Shown piece after piece: positions 6,760-13,437 of a DNA stretch of 13,437 nucleotides. The DNA is taken from positions 1-13,437 of the forward strand of contig CAZCBD010000065.1 of NCBI GenBank assembly GCA_964496755.1, read 5' to 3'. The stretch's first letter is position 1. Each line of letters begins with the position of its first letter. The DNA is from CAZCBD01 sp964496755. Lineage in GTDB: Bacteria; Bacteroidota; Ignavibacteria; Ignavibacteriales; Melioribacteraceae. Below the pieces are notes generated by a model, which saw only the letters and a program-made list of their open reading frames with translations, was not told the DNA's origin and did not search any database. The position numbers and the translations under genes are program-made.

Positions 6760-7836
6760 ATGAATGAAAAAATGATTAACCAATTTATGGAAATGGTTCG
6801 TATCGATAGTGAATCGGGAAACGAGCAAGAATTTATAAAATATTTAAAAAATGAGTTTGATAATATAGGCGGAAAATCTACAATTGATAATTATGGAAAT
6901 TTATTGGTAAAGTTTAATGAAAAAGGATGCGATAAAAAAGAAAGTATTATGTTTTCTTGTCATGCAGATACAGTTCAACCGGGAAAAGGAATAGAACCTA
7001 TTTTAGAAAAAGGTGTAATAAAATCAAAAGGAAATACAATTTTAGGAGCAGATGACAAAGCAGGAATAGCAGAACTTTTGCAAGCTTTAAGAGAAGCAAA
7101 AATTTATCCGCCAATTGAAGTAGCCATTACAAGACAAGAGGAAGTAGGGTTGTTGGGTGTAAAAGAATTTGATTATTCAAAAGTAAAATCAAAAAAAGGT
7201 TTTTTATTAGATAATGATGTTTTAGATACAATTATAATCGGAGGTCCTTCTTATTTTGCAATTGATGTAAAAATAAAAGGAAAAAGCGCACATGCAGGCA
7301 TGGAACCGGAAAAAGGTATAAATGCAATTCAAGCAGCAGCGTTTGCAATATCAAAATTAAATTTGGGTAGAATTGATGAAGAAACTACGGCAAATGTTGG
7401 TGTTATTAGAGGTGGAATAATTAGAAACGGTGTTCCGGAAAATGCAAATTTCTTAGCTGAGTGCAGAAGTTTAAATCACCAAAAAGCGGAAAAATTAGCA
7501 AATGAAATGAAAGAAATAATTGAAAAGGAAGTTAAGAAAAACGGTTCCGAAGTGGAAATATTTATAGACAATAAATGTAAGGCGGTTAAAATTTCTCCTG
7601 ATTCGGAAGTTGTTAGAATTTCAAAAGAAGCATTGAAAAAAGTTGGAGTAGATGCAAAAACGGCTTTTATGACAGGTTTTACTGATGCTTCAATTCATAA
7701 TAATAATGGTATTGAAATGGCGGGTGTTGGAATAGGAGCAAAATTAGAACACTCAACCGAAGAACACATTTACGTGGAAGATATGATTAAAGCTAAAAAC
7801 ATGATTATTGAAATAATGAAATTATCCGCAGAATAA
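6760..7836 (+). CDS. M20-family zinc metallopeptidase, PepT-like (tripeptidase T-like)
   Basis: Cytoplasmic two-metal exopeptidase of the M20 family, probably cleaving short peptides. The 358-residue protein has no signal peptide. Metal and catalytic motifs are complete: CHADT (His68, Asp70), GADDKAG (Asp98 bridging), RQEEVG (Glu127 base, Glu128 ligand), LDND (151-154) and the C-terminal LEHSTEEH (His331). The inserted dimerisation domain starts around SYFAIDVKIKGKSAHAGMEP, with His178. The match is to the shorter PepT-like group rather than true PepT (about 410 residues); related amidohydrolases such as carboxypeptidase G2 or DapE are less likely alternatives. The substrate is inferred. The ATG at 6760 has only a weak AAGAG purine stretch before it. 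It faces prfA across a shared terminator. Confidence 0.88.
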   Translation: MNEKMINQFMEMVRIDSESGNEQEFIKYLKNEFDNIGGKSTIDNYGNLLVKFNEKGCDKKESIMFSCHADTVQPGKGIEPILEKGVIKSKGNTILGADDKAGIAELLQALREAKIYPPIEVAITRQEEVGLLGVKEFDYSKVKSKKGFLLDNDVLDTIIIGGPSYFAIDVKIKGKSAHAGMEPEKGINAIQAAAFAISKLNLGRIDEETTANVGVIRGGIIRNGVPENANFLAECRSLNHQKAEKLANEMKEIIEKEVKKNGSEVEIFIDNKCKAVKISPDSEVVRISKEALKKVGVDAKTAFMTGFTDASIHNNNGIEMAGVGIGAKLEHSTEEHIYVEDMIKAKNMIIEIMKLSAE

Positions 7837-7844
7837 AAGTAAAG

Positions 7845-7884
7845 AAGGCAACTTAAAAAACTTGTTTAATTAAAAAGTTGCCTT
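7845..7884. terminator. Bidirectional terminator between the M20 peptidase gene and prfA
   Basis: AAGGCAACTT (7845-7854) pairs perfectly with AAGTTGCCTT (7875-7884). The plus strand continues TTTATTTTT and the minus strand continues CTTTACTTTTATT, so it can end transcription from both convergent genes. It starts nine bases after the peptidase stop and ends one base from the prfA stop. Confidence 0.85.
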
Positions 7885-7885
7885 T

Positions 7886-8953
7886 TTATTTTTCGTTTAA
7901 CTTAGCTGCTCTATCGGCAATTTTTAATTTTTCAATTATTTCAGATAAATCACCTTCCATTATGTTTGAAAGATTATAAAGAGTTAAACCGATTCTGTGG
8001 TCGGTAACACGGTTTTGCGGATAATTATAAGTTCTTATTTTATCGCTTCTATCTCCGCTCTTAACTATTGATTTTCTTTCAGCGGCTATTTTATTAGTTT
8101 GTTTTTGTTCTTCCAAATCAAACAATCTTGTTTGAAGAACCTTCATTGCCTTTTGTTTGTTTTTAAGTTGTGATCTTTCATCTTGACATTGAACTACTAA
8201 TCCGGTAGGTAAATGAGTGATTCTAATAGCAGTTTCAACTTTGTTTACATTTTGTCCGCCCGCCCCGCCTGATCTATAAACATCTATTCTTAAATCGTTA
8301 GGATCTATTTCAACTTCAACCTCTTCGGCTTCGGGCATAACAACAACAGATGCCGCCGAAGTGTGTACTCTGCCGCTGGCCTCGGTAACAGGAACGCGTT
8401 GCACTCTGTGAACACCGCTCTCAAATTTTAAATCTCCGAAAACATTATTTCCGGAAACAGAAAAAACAACTTCTTTAATTCCTCCTAGTGTGGCTTCGCT
8501 TAATTCTATTATTTCCGTTTTCCAACCACGAATTTCGGCATATCTTATATACATTCTAAAAAGATCGTTTGCAAAAATTGCGGCTTCATCTCCGCCGGTA
8601 CCCTGCCTTATTTCCATTATTACGTTTTTATTATCATTAGGATCTTTAGGTATCATTAAAATTTTTATTTCTTCTTCAAGTTTTTCTTTTTTCTGCAATA
8701 AATCTGTGGTTTCTTCTGCAGCCATTTCGGCTAATTCCGAATCGTCGCTTTCTATTATTTCTTTATTTTCTTCAATGTCATTAACTATTTTTTTGTATTT
8801 ATTAAAAGTTTCAACTATTTCTAATAATTCACTTCTTTCTTTACTGAGTTTTATAAGCTTTTCCTGATTAGAAACAATTTCAGGGTCAGATAATTGAACC
8901 TCAATTTTTTGGAACTTTTCCCTTATAGCTTCTAATTTGTCAATAAAATCCAT
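7886..8953 (-). CDS. prfA: Peptide chain release factor 1
   Basis: Recognises UAA and UAG stop codons and triggers peptide release on the ribosome. The 355-residue length is close to the usual 360. The GGQ peptidyl-hydrolysis motif is at 232-234 in YRSGGAGGQNVNKVETA. The stop-recognition tripeptide is PVT at 188-190 in HRVQRVPVTEASGR, the PxT form of RF1; RF2 has SPF there. The acidic N-terminal coiled-coil domain covers about 1-105. The ATG at 8953 has a strong GAGG site five bases upstream. It is the last gene of the right-hand minus-strand group, 71 bases after the glycosyltransferase gene, and may have its own promoter in that gap. prmC, which methylates the GGQ glutamine and often neighbours prfA, is not here. 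Confidence 0.97.
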   Translation of the reverse strand: MDFIDKLEAIREKFQKIEVQLSDPEIVSNQEKLIKLSKERSELLEIVETFNKYKKIVNDIEENKEIIESDDSELAEMAAEETTDLLQKKEKLEEEIKILMIPKDPNDNKNVIMEIRQGTGGDEAAIFANDLFRMYIRYAEIRGWKTEIIELSEATLGGIKEVVFSVSGNNVFGDLKFESGVHRVQRVPVTEASGRVHTSAASVVVMPEAEEVEVEIDPNDLRIDVYRSGGAGGQNVNKVETAIRITHLPTGLVVQCQDERSQLKNKQKAMKVLQTRLFDLEEQKQTNKIAAERKSIVKSGDRSDKIRTYNYPQNRVTDHRIGLTLYNLSNIMEGDLSEIIEKLKIADRAAKLNEK

Positions 8954-8976
8954 CTTTTCCTCAAAATTTTTCTTAG

Positions 8977-8984
8977 CAAATATA
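8977..8984 (-). promoter_or_regulatory. Possible prfA promoter element (TAnnTTTG type)
   Basis: TATATTTG on the minus strand, 24-31 bases before the prfA ATG, matches the -7 element described for Bacteroidota housekeeping promoters. No convincing -33 element was found at standard spacing, so this is tentative. Confidence 0.3.
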
Positions 8985-9024
8985 TTAAAATAGACAGTGA
9001 AAAACTAAGTTTAGATTTTAATAA

Positions 9025-10329
9025 TCAGGTGTTTTCGCGTAGAGTTTTTAAATATTCAAATTGAATTTCTAAAGCCGGTATCTTTTCTTTTCGTTCAATG
9101 GTTTTTATTCCACACTTAAAAAACAAAACATCAAGCGCTTCGAACATTGGAACTTGCGGAAAAGAAGTGTCTCGCAAATAATGAATTAATTTTAATGTTT
9201 TAAAACCATCAAACCAAAAATTTTTTTGTTTTCTTAGTTGTATATTTTGTTTTGAGTTCGAAATAATATTTTTCCAGTCGGAAAAAAAATTGTTTTTTTC
9301 TAAAAATAAAAAAAGAGAAGCGGATATTTTTTTTATATCGGATTCTATTTTTTTTTCCGATTCTTCAGTTAAATTGAAAAAATAGTTGTTCCACTTTTTT
9401 AAAATTTCAAAAGATTCCGGGGAATAGAGTAAATACTCATCACGTTCTTTAGAAATAAATCTGTTTACTCTTTGACCGGTACCAAAAGGAACTCGCCAAG
9501 AACCTCTGTTGGAAGGATATATTTCTGTTGTTTTTATTTCTTTAACTTCCGTTATTTTTGCGAGTTTTTCCATAAAATAAAAGTCTTCGGCAGCTTTTCT
9601 TTTATTCATTCCCTGTATTTTTATATAATGTTCAAAATCACAAGCCATAGTAGAACCAATAGTGTGAATAGCAAAAGCGGAATGTGAATACTTTAATCCC
9701 AAAACATAGTAGCGCAAAAATATTTCATAATTGATAATAGCATCTGAGTTTTTATCTTCTAAATTTATGGGATGAAAATATTTTACGTAGGCAGCCGTAA
9801 GTTTTTTATTATTAAAGTTTTTATAAACTTCATCAAAATAATTTGTTGCTACCGTGCAGTCTGCATCGCAGCAAAGTAATATTTTTTTTTCGAAACTTGT
9901 ATAATCAAAAAATAATAAAGCCGCATCCATTCCTATTTTACGAGCCAAACCCACACCGGCAATTTTTTCCGGCAAAGTATTTCCGGTGCTTGATAAATCA
10001 ATAAAAGAATACCTAAACTTTGTTTTTTGTTGATTAATTAATTCTTTTAAATACCGAATTGTTTTTAAATTTTCCTTTTTTACTTTTTCATTTGCTGAGT
10101 CTGAATTGTTAATTACAAACAAAATTAGAATTTTATTTGTAAAAGAAGTTTTGTTTTTTTCAAAAGAATCAATTAATATTTTAATATTTTCAAATTCATC
10201 AATTGCAGGAATAACCGTAATAAGATCGTATTTATTATCGGTTTTCGGAAAAATATTAACGTTTCTGAAAGAGAATTTTTTTAAGTATTTTTTTACATTT
10301 TCGGGTAAGTTATTTTCCATAAAATTCAT
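9025..10329 (-). CDS. GT-A fold (family 2-like) glycosyltransferase
   Basis: Predicted cytoplasmic glycosyltransferase of 434 residues with no signal peptide or membrane helix. The nucleotide-sugar-binding half starts at about residue 36 with LITVIPAIDEFENIKILIDS. It continues through GVGLARKIGMDAALL (125-139) and a DxD motif CCDADC (Asp155, Asp157), which should bind the metal and sugar diphosphate. The acceptor side has GSTMACDFEHYIKIQG (225-240) followed by KRKAAEDFYF with a probable catalytic acidic pair at 248-249, and then GSWRVPFGTGQRV. The last 120 residues are charged and unrecognised. Donor and acceptor are unknown. The ATG at 10329 lies inside the end of miaA; a second ATG at 10320 is also possible and neither has a clear ribosome binding site, so translation is probably coupled to miaA. 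Confidence 0.75.
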   Translation of the reverse strand: MNFMENNLPENVKKYLKKFSFRNVNIFPKTDNKYDLITVIPAIDEFENIKILIDSFEKNKTSFTNKILILFVINNSDSANEKVKKENLKTIRYLKELINQQKTKFRYSFIDLSSTGNTLPEKIAGVGLARKIGMDAALLFFDYTSFEKKILLCCDADCTVATNYFDEVYKNFNNKKLTAAYVKYFHPINLEDKNSDAIINYEIFLRYYVLGLKYSHSAFAIHTIGSTMACDFEHYIKIQGMNKRKAAEDFYFMEKLAKITEVKEIKTTEIYPSNRGSWRVPFGTGQRVNRFISKERDEYLLYSPESFEILKKWNNYFFNLTEESEKKIESDIKKISASLFLFLEKNNFFSDWKNIISNSKQNIQLRKQKNFWFDGFKTLKLIHYLRDTSFPQVPMFEALDVLFFKCGIKTIERKEKIPALEIQFEYLKTLRENT

Positions 10330-11237
10330 CGTTTATTAATTTTTCGGCAAGTTCAAAATTTGCTTCTGAAATCCAATTAATTTTAATTCCTTCTTTTTCC
10401 NNNNNNNNNNTCAATAACATTTTTTGTAGAACCATACAATAGTTTTGCAAATTGTTGAATTGATGAAGCTAACTTTTGATACATGTCGTTATAATTTAAT
10501 TCGCCTTTTAAATATTTGCTTACAAATTTATATTCCAATCCGAAAAATTCCAGTTTTTCATGCGAAACACCATTGTTTAAAAGAGATTCAACTTCTTCAA
10601 TCATTCCGCTTTTTAATCTTTTTTTTAATCTGATTCTAATTCTATTTTTAATTTCTTTTCTATCGGGGGATATTCCGATTACAAAAGACTTTAATTTCGG
10701 ATGGTTTGAATTAAGCTTAGCTTTTTTATGTTCTTCTATTATTATTGCTTTTACTATTCTTTCTTTTATTAATAAGTCGGTAGTATTGTGAAGTTTTGAA
10801 TTTAATTTAAGTAATATATTTTTAAGCTCTTTAATTTCAAGATTAAACAATTCTTTTGCTCGTAAAGAATTAAAATCAACTTCAGGGAGATTATAATTTT
10901 GCAGAATTGCATTAATATAAAATCCCGTACCACCGGCAAGTAGTGGTGTTTTGTTTTTAGATATTATTGTTTCAAAATATTTATAAAAAAGTTTTTGGAA
11001 TAAAAATAAATTAAATTCTTCGGTGGGTTCTAATTCATCAATTAAATAATATAAAATTTTTTTCCCGTTTATGTAATAGTCGTCTAAATCTTTACCGGTA
11101 CCAATGTCCATTCCTTTATAAACTTGGCGAGAATCGGCAGATATAATTTCACAGTTGTATTTATCGGCTATTTGAACTGCTAATTGTGTTTTTCCAACGG
11201 CCGTGGGTCCTAAGATAGTAATAAAGTCGTATTTCAT
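10310..11237 (-). CDS. miaA: tRNA dimethylallyltransferase, interrupted by an assembly gap
   Basis: Transfers a dimethylallyl group to N6 of A37 in tRNAs reading codons that begin with U. Left of the gap in protein order, residues 1-265 are clear: P-loop GPTAVGKT (10-17), DSRQVY with Asp35, GGTGFYINAIL at 102-112, SPDRKEIKNRI near 190, and FGLEYKFVSKYLKGEL. After SIQQFAK the expected RQxTWFR motif is lost. Ten Ns follow at 10401-10410. Past the Ns, in another frame, 29 codons read EKEGIKINWIS then ELAEKLINDEFYGK and stop at TAA 10310-10312, which fits a MiaA C-terminus. The frame that runs straight through the Ns to a stop at 10383 gives a meaningless GKRRN tail. I read one intact gene with unreliable sequence at the gap. 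The start is eight bases after the kinase-like gene. Confidence 0.9.
10401..10410. other. Assembly gap (10 Ns) inside miaA
   Basis: A run of exactly ten Ns, a usual placeholder for a scaffold join of unknown length. The reading frame is not conserved across it, and about 30 bases on its right side do not encode the expected MiaA motif in the correct frame, so both the gap size and that flank are doubtful. Confidence 0.95.
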
Positions 11238-11245
11238 AAATTAGA

Positions 11246-13315
11246 CTAAAAGACAGAAACTTCGGGCAAGTAGATTTTTATTTCTGCTCCTTCTCCCAAT
11301 TCACTGATAACTTCTATTTTTCCACCGTGGTCTTCAATTATTTTTTTTGTAATTGATAACCCTAATCCAGTGCCTTCTTTTTTTCCGTAAGTCATAAAGG
11401 GTTCAAATATTTTTCCAATTACAGTTTCAGGAATTCCAATTCCATTATCTTTAATAGAAATTATAGCAAATTCGTTTTCTTTTGAGGAAAGAATATCAAT
11501 CAATCCACCTTCCGGCATGGCATCGCAAGCATTTTTGATTATATGATTAAAACATTGGAAAAATTCTTTAAAATCGATTTTTATTTTTGCATCTACTGCC
11601 AAGTTAATAGAAACATTAACACCTTTAGATTGAACAAAAGATTCAATTCTATTAGCAAAATCTTCAATTACTTCTTTTACTGTTGTGTTTACCATTCTCA
11701 ACATAGAGGTTCCTTCGGCATAACAGGATGTTGTTTGAACCAAATCGGCAACGTGATTAATTTGTTCAATCATCATATCCAAAACTTGATGTATATCGGG
11801 CGGAAGATCTTTGTTTTTCAAATGTTCGGCGTAACGTTTACTTACAAGTACGGGTTTTTTTATATCTTGAATTAAAAAGTTTGCCATTTTGCCAAGCGAA
11901 GAAACTCTTTCGCCATGCAATAATTCTTGCATCAATTTTGCGTTTTCCAAGGCAACGGCTGAGTTTATTGATATTGCATTAAGTAACTCTTCATCTAATT
12001 CGGAAAATTTTCCGTTTTTACTATTTAGTAATTGAATTACTCCAATAATTTCTTTTTCTCTATTTTTTATTGGCATGCAAATCATACTTTTTGTTTCGTA
12101 GCCGCTTGATTTATCAAAATTAGAATTAAATCTTTCGTCGGATTTTACGTCACTTATATTTACAATTTCAGCCGATTTTGCAACCCATCCGGCAATACCA
12201 TCACCGATATTTAATCTTATTTCTTTAAGATTATCACCCATTAAAACTTTTGACCAAAGTTCGTTTCTTTCTTTGTCAACCAGATAGAGAGTTCCTCTAT
12301 CGCAATTTGTGATATCGGTGGCAACTTCAACAATGCTTTCAAGTAATTCATCTAATGTTAATTTGGAATTAACTATTTCGGATGCTTTAATTATTTTTAG
12401 TAAATGTTCTTCGGTTAGTGATTTTGTTTTTATTTCGGAAGAAGAAAAATTTAACTTCTGTTTTTCTTCTTTATTTTTTTCAATTTCATCAGGGTTTTCA
12501 ATTTTTTGTGTTGAATTAACTTTTTCATCTGCAATAGGAGGTAAATTTTCCGTAATATTTTCAGGCGTAGAATTAATTTCCGGATTCAAATCAAAATCTT
12601 TTTCGTTTGTTTCTGCAAGTTCATCTGCTTCTATGTTTTCATCTTGAATTGATAAATTTATTTCAGGATCTTCATTATTCAATTGTAAATCTATCTCGTT
12701 TTCATTTAAGCTGGAATTAATGGTTTCGTTGTTTTGGGTTTGTTCGTTGATTTCCAAATCAAGTTTAACTTCAGGTAAATCTTCATTTATCACAGGGTTG
12801 TTTTCATTATTAACAGAAAAATTATTATCGACTATTGTTTTCTGTAAAATCACTTCTTCTGAGTTTTCATTTTTAGAAATTTCAATTGAATTATTGTTTT
12901 CATTACTTTGATACAGATTTTCTACTGCAAAATTTTTCATCAAATTTTCGGTAATAGCCATTTCTTGATTTCTTAATGAATCTAATTCCTGACGATTAAG
13001 CATTATTAAATAAGAGTCGCGCAAAATAATAGCAGAGGAAGTTCTGTCTGTATTTTCAAGAATTTCATCTTGCCCGAAGAAATCATTTTCACCGATATTT
13101 ATAGTTTGAGAAGAGGAATCGTTTTTTTTCAAAACATTAACTTCACCACTTACTATCAAATAAATAGCGTTTGCCGGGTCACCTTCGTGAAATAAAATTT
13201 TCCCTTCGCTTATTGTAATTAATCTTCCGGTTACTTCGTCAAAAGACAAATTATCAACATCTATTCCTTCAAAAAGCTTGTTTTTCTTTAATGTACTAAT
13301 TAATTGATTTTCCAT
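11246..13315 (-). CDS. Cytoplasmic sensor kinase-like protein: cNMP-binding, acidic linker, GAF, HATPase; phospho-acceptor His replaced by Gln
   Basis: Soluble protein of 689 residues without signal peptide or membrane helices. Residues 8-125 form a cyclic-nucleotide-binding-type domain (SEGKILFHEGDPANAIYLIV), but the phosphate-binding cassette reads FFGQDEIL, with Gln82 where the usual GE glutamate sits; Arg91 is kept. Residues 135-300 are a low-complexity linker rich in Asn, Glu, Asp and Ile. Residues 305-463 are a GAF domain (CDRGTLYLVD, GDGIAGWVAK, MICMPIKNREKEIIGVIQL). The dimerisation helix at 470-500 reads SSLGKMANFLIQDIKKPV: position 483 is Gln (CAA), where histidine kinases have the phosphorylated His, and Lys487 replaces the usual Asn/Thr. 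The HATPase domain is complete: N box NHIIKNACDAM (Asn595), G1 DNGIGIP (623-629), F box FEPF (637-640), G2 GTGLGLS (648-654). No response regulator is nearby. Its stop is eight bases before miaA. Confidence 0.88.
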   Translation of the reverse strand: MENQLISTLKKNKLFEGIDVDNLSFDEVTGRLITISEGKILFHEGDPANAIYLIVSGEVNVLKKNDSSSQTINIGENDFFGQDEILENTDRTSSAIILRDSYLIMLNRQELDSLRNQEMAITENLMKNFAVENLYQSNENNNSIEISKNENSEEVILQKTIVDNNFSVNNENNPVINEDLPEVKLDLEINEQTQNNETINSSLNENEIDLQLNNEDPEINLSIQDENIEADELAETNEKDFDLNPEINSTPENITENLPPIADEKVNSTQKIENPDEIEKNKEEKQKLNFSSSEIKTKSLTEEHLLKIIKASEIVNSKLTLDELLESIVEVATDITNCDRGTLYLVDKERNELWSKVLMGDNLKEIRLNIGDGIAGWVAKSAEIVNISDVKSDERFNSNFDKSSGYETKSMICMPIKNREKEIIGVIQLLNSKNGKFSELDEELLNAISINSAVALENAKLMQELLHGERVSSLGKMANFLIQDIKKPVLVSKRYAEHLKNKDLPPDIHQVLDMMIEQINHVADLVQTTSCYAEGTSMLRMVNTTVKEVIEDFANRIESFVQSKGVNVSINLAVDAKIKIDFKEFFQCFNHIIKNACDAMPEGGLIDILSSKENEFAIISIKDNGIGIPETVIGKIFEPFMTYGKKEGTGLGLSITKKIIEDHGGKIEVISELGEGAEIKIYLPEVSVF

Positions 13316-13351
13316 TTTTCATCTTATTTTTTATCCCAAAATAATATTAAA

Positions 13352-13380
13352 AGAATAATAAAAAACATTTGTAAATGCAA
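13352..13380 (-). promoter_or_regulatory. Possible promoter of the kinase-miaA-glycosyltransferase group
   Basis: On the minus strand TTGCAT (13380-13375) and TATTCT (13357-13352) are 17 bases apart, a partial sigma-70-like match with two mismatches in the -10 box. It is about 40 bases upstream of the kinase-like start. The rest of 13316-13437 is AT-rich and shows no gene. Confidence 0.3.
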
Positions 13381-13390
13381 TTGGCATTTA
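13366..13390. promoter_or_regulatory. Overlapping inverted repeats upstream of the kinase-like gene (possible operator)
   Basis: TAAATGC (13372-13378) and GCATTTA (13384-13390) are perfect inverted arms around a five-base spacer. CATTT-GT-AAATG (13366-13377) overlaps them, so the half-site AAATG/CATTT occurs three times. The cluster covers the possible -35 box, where a repressor could act. No regulator can be named. Confidence 0.35.
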
Positions 13391-13437
13391 AATTAAATAA
13401 TTAATTCAAGTTAAAAATAATTAAAAAAGTTTTATTG

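Noticed and set aside
10383..10400. MiaA ending in GKRRN after reading through the Ns
   Set aside because: The frame across a gap of unknown size is meaningless; another frame on the far side fits a MiaA C-terminus much better.
12309..12911. Plus-strand open frames opposite the acidic linker (Ser/Phe-rich)
   Set aside because: They mirror the Asn/Glu-rich linker codons on the other strand; Ser/Phe/Leu/Val-rich products are the expected artefact.
1..13437. CRISPR arrays, tRNA or rRNA genes, insertion sequences, toxin-antitoxin or phage genes
   Set aside because: No regularly spaced repeats, cloverleaf-like sequences, transposase motifs or inverted-repeat-bounded elements were found on reading both strands.

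Overview
The window looks like a piece of a low-GC genome from the FCB group, most likely a member of the Ignavibacteria. The main evidence is a secreted protein whose C-terminal sorting domain carries the NYPNPFNP motif, which is common in Ignavibacteria and relatives such as Caldithrix. The replication-gene cluster and the AT-rich, hairpin-ended intergenic regions agree with this. A run of ten Ns at 10401-10410 marks a scaffold gap, so this is a draft or metagenome assembly. The lineage call is inference; no phylogeny was run.

Left part, minus strand, reading leftwards from about 5254: dnaN, recF, a small DUF721 (DciA-like) gene, gyrB and the N-terminal third of gyrA, which runs off the window. 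Gaps are 7-44 bases, so this is almost certainly one operon. It encodes the sliding clamp, a gap-repair protein, a probable helicase loader and DNA gyrase. This is the classical origin-proximal cluster, but dnaA is not in its usual place upstream of dnaN.

From 5255 to 5769 there is no gene. This stretch holds a probable dnaN promoter, an AT-rich block, one perfect and one near-perfect DnaA box in tandem, four exact copies of TTATTAACA (two as an inverted repeat), a strong hairpin, and a probable promoter for the gene on the right. It is a good oriC candidate.

Middle, plus strand: a short secreted protein with a type IX secretion sorting domain, a terminator, then an M20-family (PepT-like) metallopeptidase. 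A bidirectional terminator separates the latter from the convergent prfA.

Right part, minus strand, transcribed leftwards from about 13350: a large cytoplasmic sensor-kinase-like protein (cNMP-binding, acidic linker, GAF, HATPase), miaA (interrupted by the assembly gap), a GT-A-type glycosyltransferase and prfA. The first three are tightly packed or overlapping; prfA has a 71-base gap with a possible own promoter. The most unusual gene is the kinase-like one: its ATP-binding boxes are intact, but the phospho-acceptor histidine is replaced by glutamine.

No tRNA, rRNA, CRISPR array or insertion sequence was recognised.
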